DNA of 64,000 nt from Anaeramoeba ignava. Taxonomy: Eukaryota; Metamonada; Anaeramoebidae. The translations under genes and the position numbers were made by a program. Where the stretch lies: positions 321,501 to 385,500 of the forward strand of contig JAPDFW010000136.1 of the NCBI GenBank assembly GCA_028826165.1, written 5' to 3'. Of this stretch, positions 11,201 to 20,820 are shown piece by piece; the stretch's first letter is position 1; each line of letters starts with the position of its first letter. The notes below the pieces were generated by a model, which saw nothing but the letters and a program-made list of their open reading frames with translations, ran no database searches and was not told the origin of the DNA.

Positions 11201-11615
11201 GGCCAAGAAATTTTGCATTGATATCAATTCCTTTTTCAATCAATAATTTGATAATTTCAATTGAATTTGAATTTGGGTTTTCACAAACAATATGAAGAGC
11301 TGATTTTTTTAAGATCAACACGGGCATTTGTGCATTAATATCAATTCCTTTTTCAATCAATAATTTAATAGTTTCAACTGAATTTGGATTTGGGTTTTGA
11401 CAAACAATATGAAGGGCTGTTTTACCGTAATTTCCTTTTTCGACAAGATCGATTCCTTTTTCAAGTAAAACTTGGATAATTTCTTTTGGAACTTTTTTTT
11501 CGATCGCAAAATGTAAAATGGATTTGTTTTCTTTTACTAATTCATTTTCTGGAATGGTTTCAATTTGATGTAAGTAGTCAATGTTGTTTTCTTCAATAGC
11601 TTTCCAGATATTCAT
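8230..11615 (-). CDS. Ankyrin-array protein with C-terminal tandem BTB module (paralogue 1; frame-broken)
   Basis: The start is MNIWKAIEENNIDYLHQIE at 11615 and the stop is at 8230. Over twenty 33-residue ankyrin units (LLIEKGIDINSKTDKNETALHFAC type) fill the first three quarters. The middle units (about 10200-11150) are nearly identical at DNA level. The tail carries two BTB/POZ-like domains: the first with FKFNVHKLILLTRF, the second with IKVHKLILVLRSELYKGMFLSV. BTB domains mediate dimerisation and often recruit CUL3, so a substrate-adaptor role is plausible but inferred. The frame is broken twice. Near 10195-10230 a unit has lost sequence and carries an extra GATT. Near 9989 an extra A sits in AAAACAAGATAAG, compared with AAAACAGATAAG in the other units. 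A frame of 475 codons precedes these breaks and one of 597 codons follows them. Either assembly error in the array or a decaying gene would explain this. Confidence 0.8.
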
Positions 11616-11689
11616 TTGAGGAAAAAAAATGAGGAAAAAAAAATTTGGAAAAAAATTAAAAAAAAAAAATTAAACAAACGAAAAAAAAA

Positions 11690-11955
11690 AACGTGGAAAG
11701 AAATTTAAAAGAAATTTAAAAGAAAATTAAAAGAAATTTAAAAGAAAATTAAAAGAAAATTAAAAGAAAATTAAATTGAAAATTAAATTGAAAATTAAAT
11801 TGAAAATTAAATTGAAAATTAAATTGAAATTTAAATTGAAAATTAAATTGAAAATTAAATTGAAAATTTAAAAGAAATTTAAAAGAAAATTAAAAAGAAA
11901 ATTAAATTGAAATTTAAATTGAAATTTAAAAGAAATTTAAAAGAAAATTAAATTG
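11690..11955. repeat. AAATTAAAAGAAATT / AAATTGAAAATT low complexity
   Basis: Intergenic DNA between the two ankyrin-BTB paralogues consists of near-tandem AAATTAAAAG and AAATTGAAA units. I see nothing else in it. The upstream side of the first paralogue (11616-11690) is the usual T-rich leader on the minus strand. Confidence 0.8.
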
Positions 11956-11959
11956 AAAA

Positions 11960-14900
11960 TTAAAACCAAGAAATCAATCTCTTTAAAATTAAATCAATTC
12001 TTGAATTTGGATTTAATTGATAATAATCTTTAACATCTTTTAGTTCTTTAATCATTTCATTGGAAATTTCTTTTGTTTTTTTTTCAAATTTATCATGATA
12101 AAGAAAATAAATTAATTCTTGAATTGTTTCAAATGATTTTCCTGAATAATCATGAACTTGATTAGATGAATCTTGAACACTTAAAAACATCCCTTTGTAT
12201 AATTCACTTCTTAATACTAATATTAACTTATGAACTTTAATTTCTTTTTCTTTTTCTTTTTCTTTTTCATCTCCAATAATTATTGTGAAATCTTTTGTTG
12301 ATTCTTCTTGATATAATTTGGATAAATCTTTTATTATTCCATTTCTTCCTTTTTTTAATTCAATCCAATTTAAATCAAATCCAATTTCTTTGAAAAATTC
12401 TTCAACTTTATTTTCTTTTTCTTTTTGATTTTCAATAATTCTTTTTGTTGTTCTTTCTTTTAGGTTTTGATAAATTTCTTGAAAATCAGAAAATCCAGTA
12501 TAAATGAAATTTAAAGCAATTTGAACTTCTTCTTTTGATTTTTGTGAACAAATATTGATAAACTTCTCTAAAGTTGTTTTGTTATTATCAAATCTTGTTA
12601 AAAGTATTAATTTGTGAACATTAAATTTGAAACCATCAATTGATTGAATTTGATAATCTGAAAAATTTTCATTTGAATTCAATAATTGATTCATATCTTG
12701 ATTAATTGAATAAATTTGTGTGAACATTTCAATAAATTGATCTGTGATTCGGTTTTCTTCCAAAATAAGAACATTTACATTATTCATTAACATCAATTCA
12801 ACCAAATCATCCCTGTATTTATCAATTAATATTGAGAGAGGTGTTTGATAAAATGATTTTGTTGCTTTTGCATTAATATCGGCTCCTTTTTCAATAAGAA
12901 ATTTGATAACTTTGTAGGATAACTCTTTAATTTCACAAGCGAAATAAAGGGCTGTTTTATTTTCATTTGTTTTTGCATTAATATCAATTCCCTTTTCAAT
13001 AAGAAATTTGATAAGTTTAAATGATTGATCATAATTTTCACAAGCAAAATGTAAAGCTGTTTTGTTTTCATTTATTGTTTTTGCATGAATATCAATTCCT
13101 TTTTCAATCAATAATTTGGCAATTTTAAATGAGGATGAGCACGAACTTTTACAAATACAATGTAAAGGTGTTTCATTATCTGATGTTTTTGCATTAACAT
13201 CTGCTCCTTTTTCAATTAATAATTTGACAATTTCAAATGATGGATTTATATTTTCACAAGCAAAATGTAATGCAGTCCTTTTATATTTTGTTTTGGAATT
13301 GATATCAATTCCACTTTCAATAAAGCATTTGACAAGTTCAAGAGAATTTGAATATCGACAAACTGTATAGAAAGAGAATATATTTAAATCGTTTGTCGAG
13401 GCAATATCTCTTGGTTTTTGAATAAACAATTTCGTAATTTCAAGTGGTGAATTATGTTTGTGACAAAGAATTTGTAAAGGTGTTTGACGTATAAACCCTC
13501 CTCCGGAATTAATATCAATTCCACTTTCAATCAATAATTTGATAACTTCAAATGATGGACGTAAATTTGGATTTGCTTCTTCACAAATAGTATATAAAGC
13601 TGTTGCATTGCCTTTTTTTTTCGCATTAATATCAATTCCCTTTTCAATCAATAATTTGATAACTTCAACTGAATTTGGATTTGGGTTTTGGCAAACAAAA
13701 TGTAAAGCTGTTTCATTGTACCTTTTTTTCGCATTAATATCAATCCCCTTTTCAATCAATAATTTGATAACTTCAAATGAATTTGGATTTGGGTTTTGGC
13801 AAACAAAATGTAAAGCAGTTAGTCCATTGTCTGTTTGTGCATTAATATTAATTCCTTTTTCAATTAAATATTTGACAATTTCGAATGAATTTGGATTTAT
13901 ATTTTGGCAAGCTAAATGTAAAGGAGTTTTATACCAATATACTTTGCCTTTGATATCAATTCCCTTTTCAATCAATAATTTGATAATTTCAAATGAGGAA
14001 TTTGGATTTTGGAGAGCAAAATGTAATGCAGTTTCATTCTTTATAATTTGTTTCTGGATTAATATCAATTCCCTTTTCAATCAATAATTTGATAACTTCA
14101 AATGAGGGATTTATGATTTTGGAGAGCAAAATGTAACACAGTTTCATTCTTATTTGTTTTTGCATTAATATCAATTCCTTTTTCAATCAATAATTTGATA
14201 GTTTCAAATGATGTATTTGGATTTTCACAAGCAAAATGTAATGCAGTTTGATTTAGATTTGTTTTTGAATTAATATCAATTCCTTTTTCAATCAATAATT
14301 TTGATAATATCAAATGATGTATTTGGATTTTCGCAAATGAAATGTAAATGCAGTTTTATAAAAATAATCTGTTTTTGAATTAATATCAATTCCCTTTTCA
14401 ATCAATAATTTGATAATATCAAATGAGGAATTTGGATTTTCGCAAACAAAATGTAAAGCAGTTTGATTTAGATTTGTTTTTGCATTAATATCAATTCCCT
14501 TTTCAATCAATAATTTGATAATATCAAATGATGTATTTGGATTTTCGCAAGCAAAATGTAATGCAGTTTGATTTAGATTTGTTTTTGCATGAATATCAAT
14601 TCCTTTTTCAATCAATAATTTAATAGTTTCAAATGATGTATTTGGATTTTCACAAGCAAAATGTAAATGCAGTTCTTTTATCTTTTGTTTTTGAATTAAT
14701 ATCAATTCCCTTTTCAATCAATAATTTAATAATATCAAATGAGGAATTTGGATTTTCACAAAGAATATCTAATGTAGTTTGATTTAGATTTGTTTTTGAA
14801 TTAATATCAATTCCTTTTTCAATTAATAATTTAATAGTTTCAAATGATAAATTTGGATTTTCGCAAATGAAGTGTAATGCATTTCTTTCATAATGATCTA

Positions 14901-15297
14901 TTTTTGAATTAATATCAATTCCTTTTTCAATCAATAATTTAATAGTTTCAAATGATGTATTTGGATTTTCACAAGCAAAATGTAAAGCAGTTTGATTTAG
15001 ATCTGTTTTTGCATTAATATCAATTCCTTTTTCAATCAATAATTTGATAGTTTCAAATGATGGATTTTGATGTTCGCAAGCAAAGTGTAATGCAGTTTGA
15101 TTTAGATTTGTTTTTGAATTGATATCAATTCCTTTTTCAATTAATAGATGAATCATTTCTTGTGAGGCTTGTTTTTCGATTGCAAAATGTAAAATGGACT
15201 TTTTGTCTTTGTCTTTTTTAAGTGGTTTGTTTGGGATTTTTTCAATTTTATTTAAGTATTTAATATTGTTTTCTTCAATAGCTTTCAAAATTTTCAT
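11960..15297 (-). CDS. Ankyrin-array protein with C-terminal tandem BTB module (paralogue 2; frame-broken)
   Basis: The start is MKILKAIEENNIKYLNKIE at 15297, closely matching paralogue 1, and the stop is at 11960. About twenty-five or more ankyrin units are followed by the same tandem-BTB tail. Over the last 243 shared residues I count six substitutions relative to paralogue 1, whereas the sequence just before that block differs much more. The C-terminus is extended by RLISWF. At least five frame breaks fall in the ankyrin half: near 14665 and 14350 (both GCATTTACAT where intact units read GCATTACAT), near 14300 (an extra A in ATCAAAATTATTG), near 14115, and near 14055 (four extra bases). 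The BTB half is intact. Function is inferred as for paralogue 1, namely a protein-interaction scaffold and possible CUL3 adaptor. Confidence 0.8.
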
Positions 15298-15403
15298 TTG
15301 AAAAAAAAAAAAATAAAAAATATTTCAAACTTTTCATTTGAAAAATAAAAAATAAAAATGATTTTTAAAATCCTTTTTATAATGTTTGCAAAAAAAAAAA
15401 ATC

Positions 15404-15495
15404 AATGAATCAATCTTAAAATCAATGAATCAATCAATTAATCAATCAATCAATTAATCAATCTTAAAATCAATTAATTAATCAATCAATTAATT

Positions 15496-15526
<31 letters not shown>

Positions 15527-15665
15527 TAATCAATCAATGAATCAATCAATGAATCAATTAATCAATCTTAAAATCAATCAATCAATCTTAAAATCAATCT
15601 TAAAAATCAATCTTAATCAATCAATCAATCAATCAATCTTAAAATCAATCTTAAAATCAATCAAT
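15404..15665. repeat. (AATC)n / AATCAATCTTAA low complexity
   Basis: This is a tetranucleotide ATCA array with interspersed CTTAAA, between the ankyrin-BTB start and the actin 3' end. Short frames across it (MNQSMNQ...) are repeat artefacts. Confidence 0.9.
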
Positions 15666-15670
15666 CAAAT

Positions 15671-16796
15671 TCACTTCCGATCAATAACACTCGGTCCAAA
15701 TTCTTCATATTCTTCTTTTGAAATCCACCATGGTTGGAAAAGTCCCAATGATCCGAAAATAGATCCTCCAATCCAAACTGAAATTTTACGTTCTGGAGGA
15801 GCAGTGACATTAACTTTTGTGTTATTTCCAACTAATAATTTAATTTCCTTTTGAAGTCTTTCTTCGAAATTGGGAAAAAGTGTTGTTCCTCCTGATAGAA
15901 CAATATTTTGAAACAAATCCTTGCGTGTGTCAATATCAGATTCCATAATTGAGTTTGTAAATTAATTTATGAATTCCATCTAAATCAATTCCAATTATTC
16001 TTGGATCAAATAAGGATTCACAACATTTGATTCTTTCTTCAGAAATTGAAATGATATCCCCATTTTTAGATTCATATTCTTTTTCCAAGTGAAATTGGTT
16101 TTCATTTTGTTTGATTTCTTCTTGATAGTTGGTTGAGCAATAACAAAAACGTTGTTTGATTTCTCTTGCCATTTCAATTTCAGAAGATGTTGTAAAAGAA
16201 TATCCTTTTTCTTCTAATAATTTGATTAAATATTGAGTTAAATCCACTCCAGAAATATTGTATCTATCTATTGCATGTGAAATTTCATATCCTTCGTAAA
16301 TTGGTTGAATAGCTGTGGTTCCATGTCCAATATCAACAACAATTCCTGTTGTTCTTCCTGATGAATATAAAGACAAAATTTGGGCATTATGCATATAAAA
16401 AGCAGAGATATCAAATGTTTCAAACATGATTTGAGTTGTTTTTTCTTTTGAACTTTTTGGATTAAATTGTGGATAAGTCATCAAAAAAAGACAATTTTTT
16501 GGATCAATTTTTAATTGAGAAGTGAAAAGATAATTCCATATTGTTTCCATATTATCCCAATCTTCAACAATCCCCCTTTGGATTGGATAATTTAGATTCA
16601 ATATTTCTCGATTTTTTTGAGCTTCATTTCCAATATATTCTTTTTTTGTAAAATCATTTATATTTGTTTGATTTATTAAATTTCCAACAACATTTGATAA
16701 GATTATTGTTGGTTCATCATCTCCTGCAAATCCTGATTTGATTTCAAAGCTTCCATTATCAATAACAACTCTTCGTGGATAATCTGATTCGTACAT
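15671..16796 (-). CDS. Divergent actin / actin-related protein with one frame break
   Basis: The first frame starts [20 protein letters not shown] and covers 286 codons. A second frame (from [20 protein letters not shown]) supplies the end, giving about 376 residues, the normal actin length. Actin motifs are clear: VVIDNGS (phosphate 1), [34 protein letters not shown] (phosphate 2, with DxGHG in place of DSGDG), LSGGTT, and a [15 protein letters not shown] tail. The protein ends DRK without the usual CF. Actins polymerise into filaments, while divergent members cap filaments or join chromatin complexes. Sequence alone does not separate these. The break is at 15954-15956, where TACAAACTC would read Y-N-S-I-M, as in actin, if one A were absent. 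It lies head-to-head with the RCC1-BTB gene, with 60 bp between the start codons. Confidence 0.88.
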
Positions 16797-16856
16797 TTAT
16801 TTTTTAAAAAAAGAAAATGAATTTTTTTTTTTTTTCATTTTTTTTCTTTTTCAAAA
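16797..16856. promoter_or_regulatory. 60-bp divergent promoter (actin / RCC1-BTB)
   Basis: Only 60 bp separate the two start codons. The segment contains a T12 tract, CATTTTTTTTC, and then CTTTTTC just before the plus-strand ATG. Whatever drives both genes must lie here or within the coding regions. Confidence 0.55.
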
Positions 16857-19127
16857 ATGAATGAAATTTTATTTTTTGGTTCAAATAAAGAACCAAAACT
16901 TATTAAAAATGAACCAGATTCAATAACGAAACCAATTCAATTTAAATTTGAAAATGAAAATGAAAATGAAAATGAAAATGAAAATGAAAATGAAAATGAA
17001 AATGAAAAACAAATTAAACAAATTGTTTCAGGTTATTTTGCAACAATTTTCCTTTTTAAAAATGGAAAAGCAATAGAATATTTAAAAGAAAATGATTCAA
17101 AACAAAATCCTCAAAAAATCCAAATCGAAAATATTCAAAAAGTAACTGTTGGTTATTCAAATGAAGCTATTTTAACAATAGAAGGAAATGTATTTGCAAA
17201 AGGAAGAAATATTAATTCAAAAAATCCAAAAGAATTTATCAATATTTCATCATTAATTGAAGATACAAATGATAGAATAATTGAAGATGTTGTTTCTGGA
17301 TACGGTTCAATTTACTTATTAACTTCAAATCAAAATGTTTATGGAATTGGTTCAAATGAATATGGTCAACTTGGTTTTGATAATATCGAAATGAAAAAAA
17401 CAGAAAAACCAATTTTAATGATGAAAAATGTTTCTAAAATATTTTCAGGAAATACTTCAAATCGTGTTTTTCTTTTAAATTCAAATCAAGAATTATTTGT
17501 ATGTGGTGAAAATAGATATGGGAAAGCTGGATTAGGAGAATCAAGAAAAGAAAAAGAAATCCAAAAATTAACCAAAATCCAAAATATTCCAAAAGGCAAA
17601 ATAATTGATATTCAATGTGCATATTCACATTCGATAATGTTGATTGAAAATCAAAATCAAAATCTAAATCAAAATCTAAATCAAAATCAAAATCTAAATG
17701 AAAATCAAAATCAAAATCAAAATCAAAATCAAAATCAAAATCAAAATCAAAATCAAAATCAAAATCAAATTCAAAATCAAAATCAAAATCAAAATCAAAA
17801 TCAAAATCAAAATCAAAATCAAAATCAAAATCAAATTCAAAATCAAAATCAAAAATCAAAATCAAAATCAAAATCTAACAAATCAAAATGGAAATGGAAA
17901 AAAATGAAGATACAAATGAATTTCAAAATCAAATCAAATCAATTTCAAAAATGAATTGAAAATCAAAATCAAAATCAAATTCAAAATCAAAATCAAAATC
18001 AAAATCAAAATCAAAATCAAAATCAAATTCAAAATCAAATTCAAAATCAAAATCAAAATCAAAATCAAAATCAAAATCAAAATCAAAATCAAAATCAAAA
18101 TCAAAATCAAAATCAAAATCAAAATCAAAATCCAAAAAGAAAACTTTATTCATGCGGAAGATACATATATAATGGACTTGGAAAAGAAAATGAAGATACA
18201 AATGAATTTACTGAAATCAAATCATCTTTATTTGAAAATGATTATGATGATTATATTATTGATTTTTCTTGTGGTGTATTTCAGAATTTGATTTTAACAT
18301 CAAAAGGGAAACTAATAGGAGTTGGAGGTAATTTTTATGGTGAATTAGGAACTATAGATACAAAAAATCAAAGAAATCCAATTCAAATTAAACTTCCTAA
18401 ATTAAGATTTAATGAAGATATTTCTAATTATCATGTTTATTGTGGATATTACAAATCATTTCTTTATTATTCTTATGCTTCTTTTTCCAATCTTGAAGAA
18501 GATTTGATAAAACTATTCCGAAGAAAAGAATTTTGCAATATTTCATTTAAAACAGAAAATGGAGAAATAATTGAAGCTCATAAATTAATATTAAAATATA
18601 GATTAAAAAATCAAAATGAAATTGAAAAACTTCAAGAAATTATTTCAAATAAATCAATTAAAGAATCAAATCAAATATTTGAAATGATTTATTCAAACAG
18701 AATAATAAATCCAAAATTATATTCAGAAATTAAAGAAATTATAAATTTAAATGAAAAAATAGAAGAAACAATGAAAAGAATTTATTTAAATGAAAATGAA
18801 AATGAAAAAGATTTTATTATTGAAAGAAAAGAAAAACAATATAAATTTCCAAAATTAATATTAATAATGAGAAGTGAATTATATCGAGGAATGTTTTTAT
18901 CTGTAACAAATGATACTTCTAATAAAGTTACAGATTATAGTGAATTAAGTAATAAATCATTTCAAATATTTGAATATTGGATTTATTCAAATAAAATTAA
19001 AAAAGAAATTCAAATTACACAAGAAATAATTGATGAAATTAAAATTGGAATTGATTATTTTCAATTAAATGAAACAAATCCAAATTTAATTGATTTATTA
19101 ATTAAAAAATTTAATAATCAAAATTAA
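16857..19127 (+). CDS. RCC1-repeat protein with C-terminal tandem BTB module; repeat-broken frame
   Basis: It starts MNEILFFGSNKEPKL. An (NE)n stretch at about residues 33-48 is followed by RCC1-type units with VYGIGSNEYGQLG, LFVCGENRYGKAG, LYSCGRYIYNGLG and LIGVGGNFYGELG. A long (NQ)n/(NL)n tract at 17645-18135 sits between units and carries the frame break. The first frame stops at 17952, while the NQ frame beyond it reads straight into KRKLYSCGRY and on to 19127. After the RCC1 part come two BTB-like domains: the first with IIEAHKLILKYRL, the second with KFPKLILIMRSELYRGMFLSV. RCC1-BTB proteins elsewhere act as adaptors or scaffolds, and a guanine-exchange role is not implied. Within the NQ tract, a piece around 17888-17930 resembles the NGLGKENEDTNEF segment at 18172-18210, suggesting a local duplication. 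Confidence 0.85.
17645..18135 (+). repeat. (AATCAA)n coding hexamer array (poly-NQ)
   Basis: About 480 bp of AATCAA hexamers with occasional AATCTA, ATTCAA and GAAAAT variants lie inside the RCC1-BTB gene. An extra A near 17850 shifts the frame. The reverse strand is open as FDFDFD, an artefact of the repeat. Confidence 0.9.
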
Positions 19128-19198
19128 AAAGAAATTAAAATTAAAAATAAAAAAAGAAAAAAAAATTTGTTTTGTTTTTAATTAAAATTTGAATTAAA

Positions 19199-19285
19199 AT
19201 TTGTTCTCAGAATGCTTACTCAGTCAAAAATAATTTCAGACAAAGTAGGTAAGGAGCGAAGTTTTATTTTCTTCATTGAACAAAA
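19199..19285. other. Intergenic island with unusually mixed base composition
   Basis: Between the 3' ends of the convergent RCC1-BTB and GTPase genes is about 60-85 bp of complex sequence (TTCTCAGAATGCTTACTCAG, then GTAGGTAAGGAGCGAAG) with visibly more G/C than the flanks. No convincing coding frame or tRNA fold was seen. On the minus strand there is an ATTTTTGA, which resembles an Sm site. It could be a small RNA, a 3'-processing element or a remnant exon. Confidence 0.3.
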
Positions 19286-19377
19286 TAATTCAAAAAAAAA
19301 TAAAAAAAATGAAAAAAAAAATTAAAAAAAAATATTTTTTTTTTTTTTTGAAAATTAAAATTTCTTTTTGGAAAGTT

Positions 19378-20744
19378 TTAACAACATCCTTTTTTAATTT
19401 CTACTGGTTTTAAATCAATAACATTGTTATTTTCTCCTTTTTTTTCTGATTTCTTTTTTTCAATTTGATAAAGTCCTTTTGCAACAAATTCAAACATTTC
19501 AGAAACTTGATCTCCAGTTTTTGCACTTGTTTTAAAAAAATTGAGTTCATCTTTTTTATGAATTTTCTTTAAAAATATTTAATATTTAATATTTAATATT
19601 TAGATATTTTGATTTTTGGATATTTAATATTTGGATATTTAATATATTTGGATTTTTGGATATTTGATATTTGGATATTTAATATTTAATATTTTAATAT
19701 TTTGGATATTTTAATATTTTAATATTTTATATTTAGATATTTTGGATATTTTTATATTTATATTTGGATATTTTGATATTTGGATATTTAATATTTGGAT
19801 ATTTAATATTTTGGATATTTAATATTTATTAATTAATATTTAATTAAAATACTTTTAAATGTTCTTCAGGTGATTCAATTTGATTTGGAAGATCAGATTT
19901 ATTTCCAACAAAAATAATTAAAGGATCCACTTTTGCAATATCATCAATTTTTGCAAGAATATCTTGTAATTCTTGAAGTGATTTTTCATTTGTTAAATCG
20001 AAAACAAGAATAAATGCTTCTCCTTTCCTGTATTTTTGAACATTAAAATTTGATTAAAATTTAAATTTTAAACAATTTTGAATTTTAAAATACCGAAAAA
20101 GAGCATCAGTGGGTTGAGATTGATGTTCTTCTAAACCTGCTGTATCCCACTTTTGAATTGGAAATTAAAATATAAATTAAAATTAAAATTCATTTATAAA
20201 ATTAAAATTAAAATTAAAATTCATTTATAAAATTAAAATTAAAATTAAAATTCATTTATAAAATAAAATTAAAATTAAAATCACAATTTGTAACCGAATA
20301 GTTTTCTTTTCTATTTCAATATCTTTTGTTCTCTAATAAAATTCAAAATTAAAATTAAAATTAAAATTAAAGTTAAAATTAAAATTAAAATTAAAATTAA
20401 AATTAAAATTAAAATTAAAATTAAAATTAAAATTAAAATTAAAATTAAAATTAAAATTAAAATTAAAATTAAAATTAAAATTAAAATTAAAATTAAAGTT
20501 AAAAAGAAAATTTACAAAATCAACTTGGAAAGATATTTTTCGTTCAGATTCAAAAGTGTAATCCTTTTTTTATTTAATTAATTTTTTGATTATTTTTTAA
20601 ATTAAAATTTTTTGCTTTTTATTTATTATTTTTGTGGAAGAAAAAAAAAGAATTAATATTTACAACATATCGAAGAATTAAACTTGTTTTACCGACATTA
20701 CTTGTTCCAAGAATAGAAATTGGAAATAAAACATCAAAACTCAT
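19378..20744 (-). CDS. Ras/Rab-like small GTPase, dicysteine C-terminus, Leu at the catalytic Gln position
   Basis: I reconstruct six exons: 20744-20664, 20563-20516, 20332-20285, 20149-20094, 20027-19853 and 19566-19378. All join in frame. The product starts MSFDVLFPISILGTSNVGKT. G-motifs are GTSNVGKT (G1), a switch I region with KISFQVDF, WDTAGLEE (G3), VGNKSD (G4) and KTSAKTG (G5). The protein ends KKGCC, a Rab-type double-cysteine prenylation signal. The overall length of about 200 residues is normal. Rab-family proteins switch on membranes to recruit trafficking effectors. The Gln that normally follows DTAG, needed for GTP hydrolysis, is Leu, the same change as the activating Q-to-L mutation of Ras and Rabs. 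The protein may therefore be locked in the GTP form. The subfamily cannot be assigned. Confidence 0.9.
20335..20505. repeat. (AAAATT)n array inside a GTPase intron
   Basis: An almost uninterrupted hexamer run of about 170 bp makes up most of the intron at 20333-20515. Related but different A/T repeats fill the neighbouring introns, for example ATATTTGG units at 19570-19850. Confidence 0.9.
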
Positions 20745-20820
20745 TTCAAAAAAAAAAAGGAAAAAAAGGAAAAAAATGAAAAAAAATAATTCATTTTGAA
20801 ATTTTAATTAAAAAAAAAAA

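Noticed and set aside
10279-11295. 338-codon plus-strand frame with NNLIVSIEFGFGFWQAKC repeats
   Set aside because: It is the antisense of the 99-bp ankyrin units. A unit length divisible by three keeps an antisense frame open. The ankyrin frame is the conserved one.
14310-14717. Separate short genes made of the broken ankyrin frames (e.g. starting MKRELILIQKQ)
   Set aside because: MKRELILIQKQ is an out-of-frame reading of IEKGIDIN-type codons. These pieces belong to one ankyrin-BTB gene with frame breaks.
17434-18201. Minus-strand (FD)n frames opposite the RCC1-BTB gene
   Set aside because: They are antisense to the AATCAA repeat. The plus strand carries the recognisable RCC1 and BTB sequence.
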